Origin: Candidatus Eiseniibacteriota bacterium
GTDB lineage: Bacteria > Joyebacterota > Joyebacteria > Joyebacterales > Joyebacteraceae
Assembly: GCA_030595835.1 (NCBI GenBank)
Contig: JAUVLG010000015.1
Span: 1-43,094, forward strand
DNA: 43,094 nt
Reading direction: 5' to 3'
Part shown: one piece after another, positions 40,665 through 43,094 of the stretch
Numbering within the stretch: the first letter of the stretch is position 1
Layout: every line of letters begins with the position of its first letter
Position numbers and translations under genes: made by a program
Notes under the pieces: generated by a model
What the model was told of the DNA's origin: nothing
What the model saw: only the letters and a program-made list of their open reading frames with translations
Databases searched by the model: none

Positions 40665-43094
40665 ATGAGACTGGTGCGCTCGCTGGCCGTGGTAGTTGTG
40701 GTACTGATAATGGCGCAGGCCGCCCTCGCGGCGGAGGGTTGGATCTCGTTCGATGGTTTAGCTTCCGAGGCCGCCACTGTGTCCGTCGTCGAGTCAGACA
40801 TGAGCCGGCTCGTTCTGAGTATCAACGTACCCGGCGTCTTCGTCGAGGAGGTCACGACGAGCGGCGGCACCTTCGCGCGGCTCACGCTGGATGGCGCGGG
40901 CCCGACGGCGGTCGTGGGGGAGGCGCTCCTGCCCGTCGTCCGCGAACTGATCGAGATACCGTACGGGGCGGACCCGGTTCTCACTGTCAGCTACTCCGAC
41001 TATCGCAGGGTGGTGCTGCCCGACCTGGGTATCCGGCACGCGCTGATCCCGGTGCAGGCTCCGGTCGTGAAGATGCCGGGGGCGCTGGAATCGGCCTCGT
41101 TCGAGTTCTCGGCCGACTACTACGAACGTAACAGCTTTGGGCAGGCCCAGCCCGCGAGTCTCAGCGAGATCCAGACGATGCGCGGCCACCGGTTCGTCCA
41201 ACTGGAAGTGAACCCCGTGCGTTACAACCCGGTCCGCGGCGAGCTGGAGTACGCGACGACCATCGAGGTCAGGGTTGACTTCCCTGGCGCCGATCTGACC
41301 GAGACTCGGCGCGTTCTGGACCGGTACTCCAACGGCCGCTTTGCACGGGTCGCCGCCGACATGTTCATCAACCACGCGGCCTTCGTTTCCCGCTACGACA
41401 TACCTCTGCCCATAGGCTACCTCATTGTGTGCTACGACACCTTCACCGACGAGATAGCGTCTCTGGCGGCCTGGAAGGAGCAGAAGGGGTACCATACGAC
41501 CGTCGTCAGCACGTCGGATATCCCCGGCGGCAACACCAAGGAGAACATCAAGGCCTACATCCAGGACGCCTACGATACCTGGGACGTCCCTCCGACGTTC
41601 GTGCTCCTGGTCGGCGACACGCCCCAGATCAGTCACTGGGTGGGGACGCAGACGAACAGCCCGTCGACGGACCTGTACTACGTGACGATGGACGGGTCCA
41701 GCGACTGGCTGCCCGACATCTGGATCGGGCGGTTCTCGTGCACGACCGGTACGCAGGTGACCAACCTGGTTGACAAGACCGTCGACTACGAGACGTGGAA
41801 CTTGACCAGCAGCACCGACTGGATCAAGAAAGCCGTCTTCATGGCCTCGAATGACAACTACACGGTGTCCGAGGGGACGCACAACTACGTTATCAGGGAG
41901 TACCTCGATCCCGCGGGCTACTACTCGGAGAGACTCTACTGCCACAGCGGCGCCACGACCGCTCAGGTCAGCGCCGCGTTCAACAACGGGCGCTCGCTGG
42001 GCATCTTCTCGGGCCACGGGGACGTCACCTACTGGGCGGACGGTCCGCAGTTCACCGCCGCGAACGTCAACAATCTGACCAACACCGACATGCTGCCGCT
42101 CGTGCACAGCTACTCGTGCCTGACGGGTCAGTTCAGCTCGTCGTGCTTCGGGGAGACGTGGACGAACGCGACGGACAAGGGCGCGGTCGTGTTCTGGGGC
42201 TCGTCTGTCTACTCGTACTGGGACCAGGACGATGTACTCGAGAAGGGCGCGTTCAAGGCCTGCTTCAACGAGGGCTACACGTGGGCGTGCGGCATCAGCC
42301 ACAGGGCGCTCTACTGGCTCTACGACCACTACAGCGGCGGCGGCTCGACTCGTCGTTACTACGAGCAGTACAACATCCTGGGCGACCCGTCGCTTGACAT
42401 CTGGACCGATGTCCCGAGCACGATCAGCGCGAGCTACGCCGGGACCGTGCCGGTCGGTTCCACCTCGTTCGACATCACCGTGACGAGCGATGGCAGTCCG
42501 GTCGAGACGGCGCTTGTCTGTGTCGTGAAGGACGACGACGGCGTCTACGAGGCCGCCTACACCAATGCCTTGGGCCAGGCCACCATCACCCTGAGTCCTG
42601 CGCCAACGACACCCGGCAACATGGCGGTGACGGTCACGAAGCACGACCACTACCCGCACGAGGGTTCGACCGCCGTGTCGCTCTCCGACAGCCCCTACGT
42701 CGTCTACGAGAGCCACATCATCGACGATGACACATCCGGCGGCAGCATCGGCGACGGCGACGGCGTGGCGGACGCGGGTGAGTACATCGAGCTTGTGATG
42801 ACGCTCGAGAACATCGGCAACCAGCCCGGAACCAGTATCTCCGCTCTGATCTCGGAGGGTGAACCGGACGTTCTGGTGTCGGACAGCTACGAGGAGTACG
42901 GCGACATCGCGGTGGGGGCCACGGCGCAGTGCTACGAGGACTACGACATCTACATCACCGGCGACTGCCCCGACGGGTACGTCGTTCAGCTTCAGGTGGA
43001 GGCGACCGACGGGGACAGCACGTGGGTGAGCATCTGTTCCATCCCGGTGTCTGCGCCGGTGGTCAGCATCTACGACTACGACGTGGACGACTCT
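40665..43094 (+). CDS. Secreted gingipain-like cysteine peptidase (family C25), truncated by window edge
   Basis: Manual translation MRLVRSLAVVVVVLIMAQAALAAEGWISFDG...GYLIVCYDTFTDEIASLAAWKEQKGYHTTVVSTSDIPGG...FVLLVGD...LGIFSGHGDVTYWADG...LPLVHSYSCLTGQF...YNILGDPSLDIWT; His in SGHGD and Cys in SYSCLTG. Absent from ORF track because it is open at the right edge. Confidence 0.88.
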   Translation, partial: MRLVRSLAVVVVVLIMAQAALAAEGWISFDGLASEAATVSVVESDMSRLVLSINVPGVFVEEVTTSGGTFARLTLDGAGPTAVVGEALLPVVRELIEIPYGADPVLTVSYSDYRRVVLPDLGIRHALIPVQAPVVKMPGALESASFEFSADYYERNSFGQAQPASLSEIQTMRGHRFVQLEVNPVRYNPVRGELEYATTIEVRVDFPGADLTETRRVLDRYSNGRFARVAADMFINHAAFVSRYDIPLPIGYLIVCYDTFTDEIASLAAWKEQKGYHTTVVSTSDIPGGNTKENIKAYIQDAYDTWDVPPTFVLLVGDTPQISHWVGTQTNSPSTDLYYVTMDGSSDWLPDIWIGRFSCTTGTQVTNLVDKTVDYETWNLTSSTDWIKKAVFMASNDNYTVSEGTHNYVIREYLDPAGYYSERLYCHSGATTAQVSAAFNNGRSLGIFSGHGDVTYWADGPQFTAANVNNLTNTDMLPLVHSYSCLTGQFSSSCFGETWTNATDKGAVVFWGSSVYSYWDQDDVLEKGAFKACFNEGYTWACGISHRALYWLYDHYSGGGSTRRYYEQYNILGDPSLDIWTDVPSTISASYAGTVPVGSTSFDITVTSDGSPVETALVCVVKDDDGVYEAAYTNALGQATITLSPAPTTPGNMAVTVTKHDHYPHEGSTAVSLSDSPYVVYESHIIDDDTSGGSIGDGDGVADAGEYIELVMTLENIGNQPGTSISALISEGEPDVLVSDSYEEYGDIAVGATAQCYEDYDIYITGDCPDGYVVQLQVEATDGDSTWVSICSIPVSAPVVSIYDYDVDDS

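Noticed and set aside
40794-42716. 640-aa minus-strand ORF
   Set aside because: Antisense to the second C25 gene, which has signal peptide, catalytic motifs, SD and promoter.
6541-43094. Other TGGCA...-like sigma54 half matches (e.g. 32704, 38375)
   Set aside because: They lack the -12 GC at the required spacing and/or lie inside coding sequence.

Overview
High-GC bacterial chromosome segment, probably from an FCB-type candidate lineage (inference from the 'NFPNPFNP' FlgD-like C-terminal domain and gingipain-type secreted proteins; not proven). The core is an apparently complete division/cell-wall (dcw) cluster on the + strand: mraZ - STAS protein - rsmH - ftsL - ftsI(PASTA) - murE - murF - mraY - murD - ftsW - murG - murC - murB - ftsQ - ftsA - ftsZ. 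It continues into a large TPR protein and a translationally coupled radical-SAM protein. Two gingipain-like (peptidase C25) secreted proteins bracket this block, and the second runs off the right edge. Left of it are an M16 metalloprotease (minus strand, cut by the left edge), an inositol-monophosphatase family protein, a TolC/HlyD/RND efflux operon, rsgA, a GlmU-like two-domain protein, a double-PDZ protein, a Yip1-like membrane protein, a small lipoprotein, tRNA-Leu(CAA) and tRNA-Ala(GGC). Items most worth following up: (i) a sigma70 promoter with three 10-bp-phased GAAGTGGG boxes (MraZ-box-like) and, ~100 bp upstream, four imperfect 19-bp tandem repeats ahead of mraZ; (ii) a STAS protein inserted between mraZ and rsmH; (iii) the TPR + radical-SAM pair behind ftsZ; (iv) the paired C25 peptidases with strong promoters, one with a ~190-nt leader; (v) an exact sigma54-type element ahead of a lipoprotein gene. 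All calls come from reading the sequence; no database search was run.
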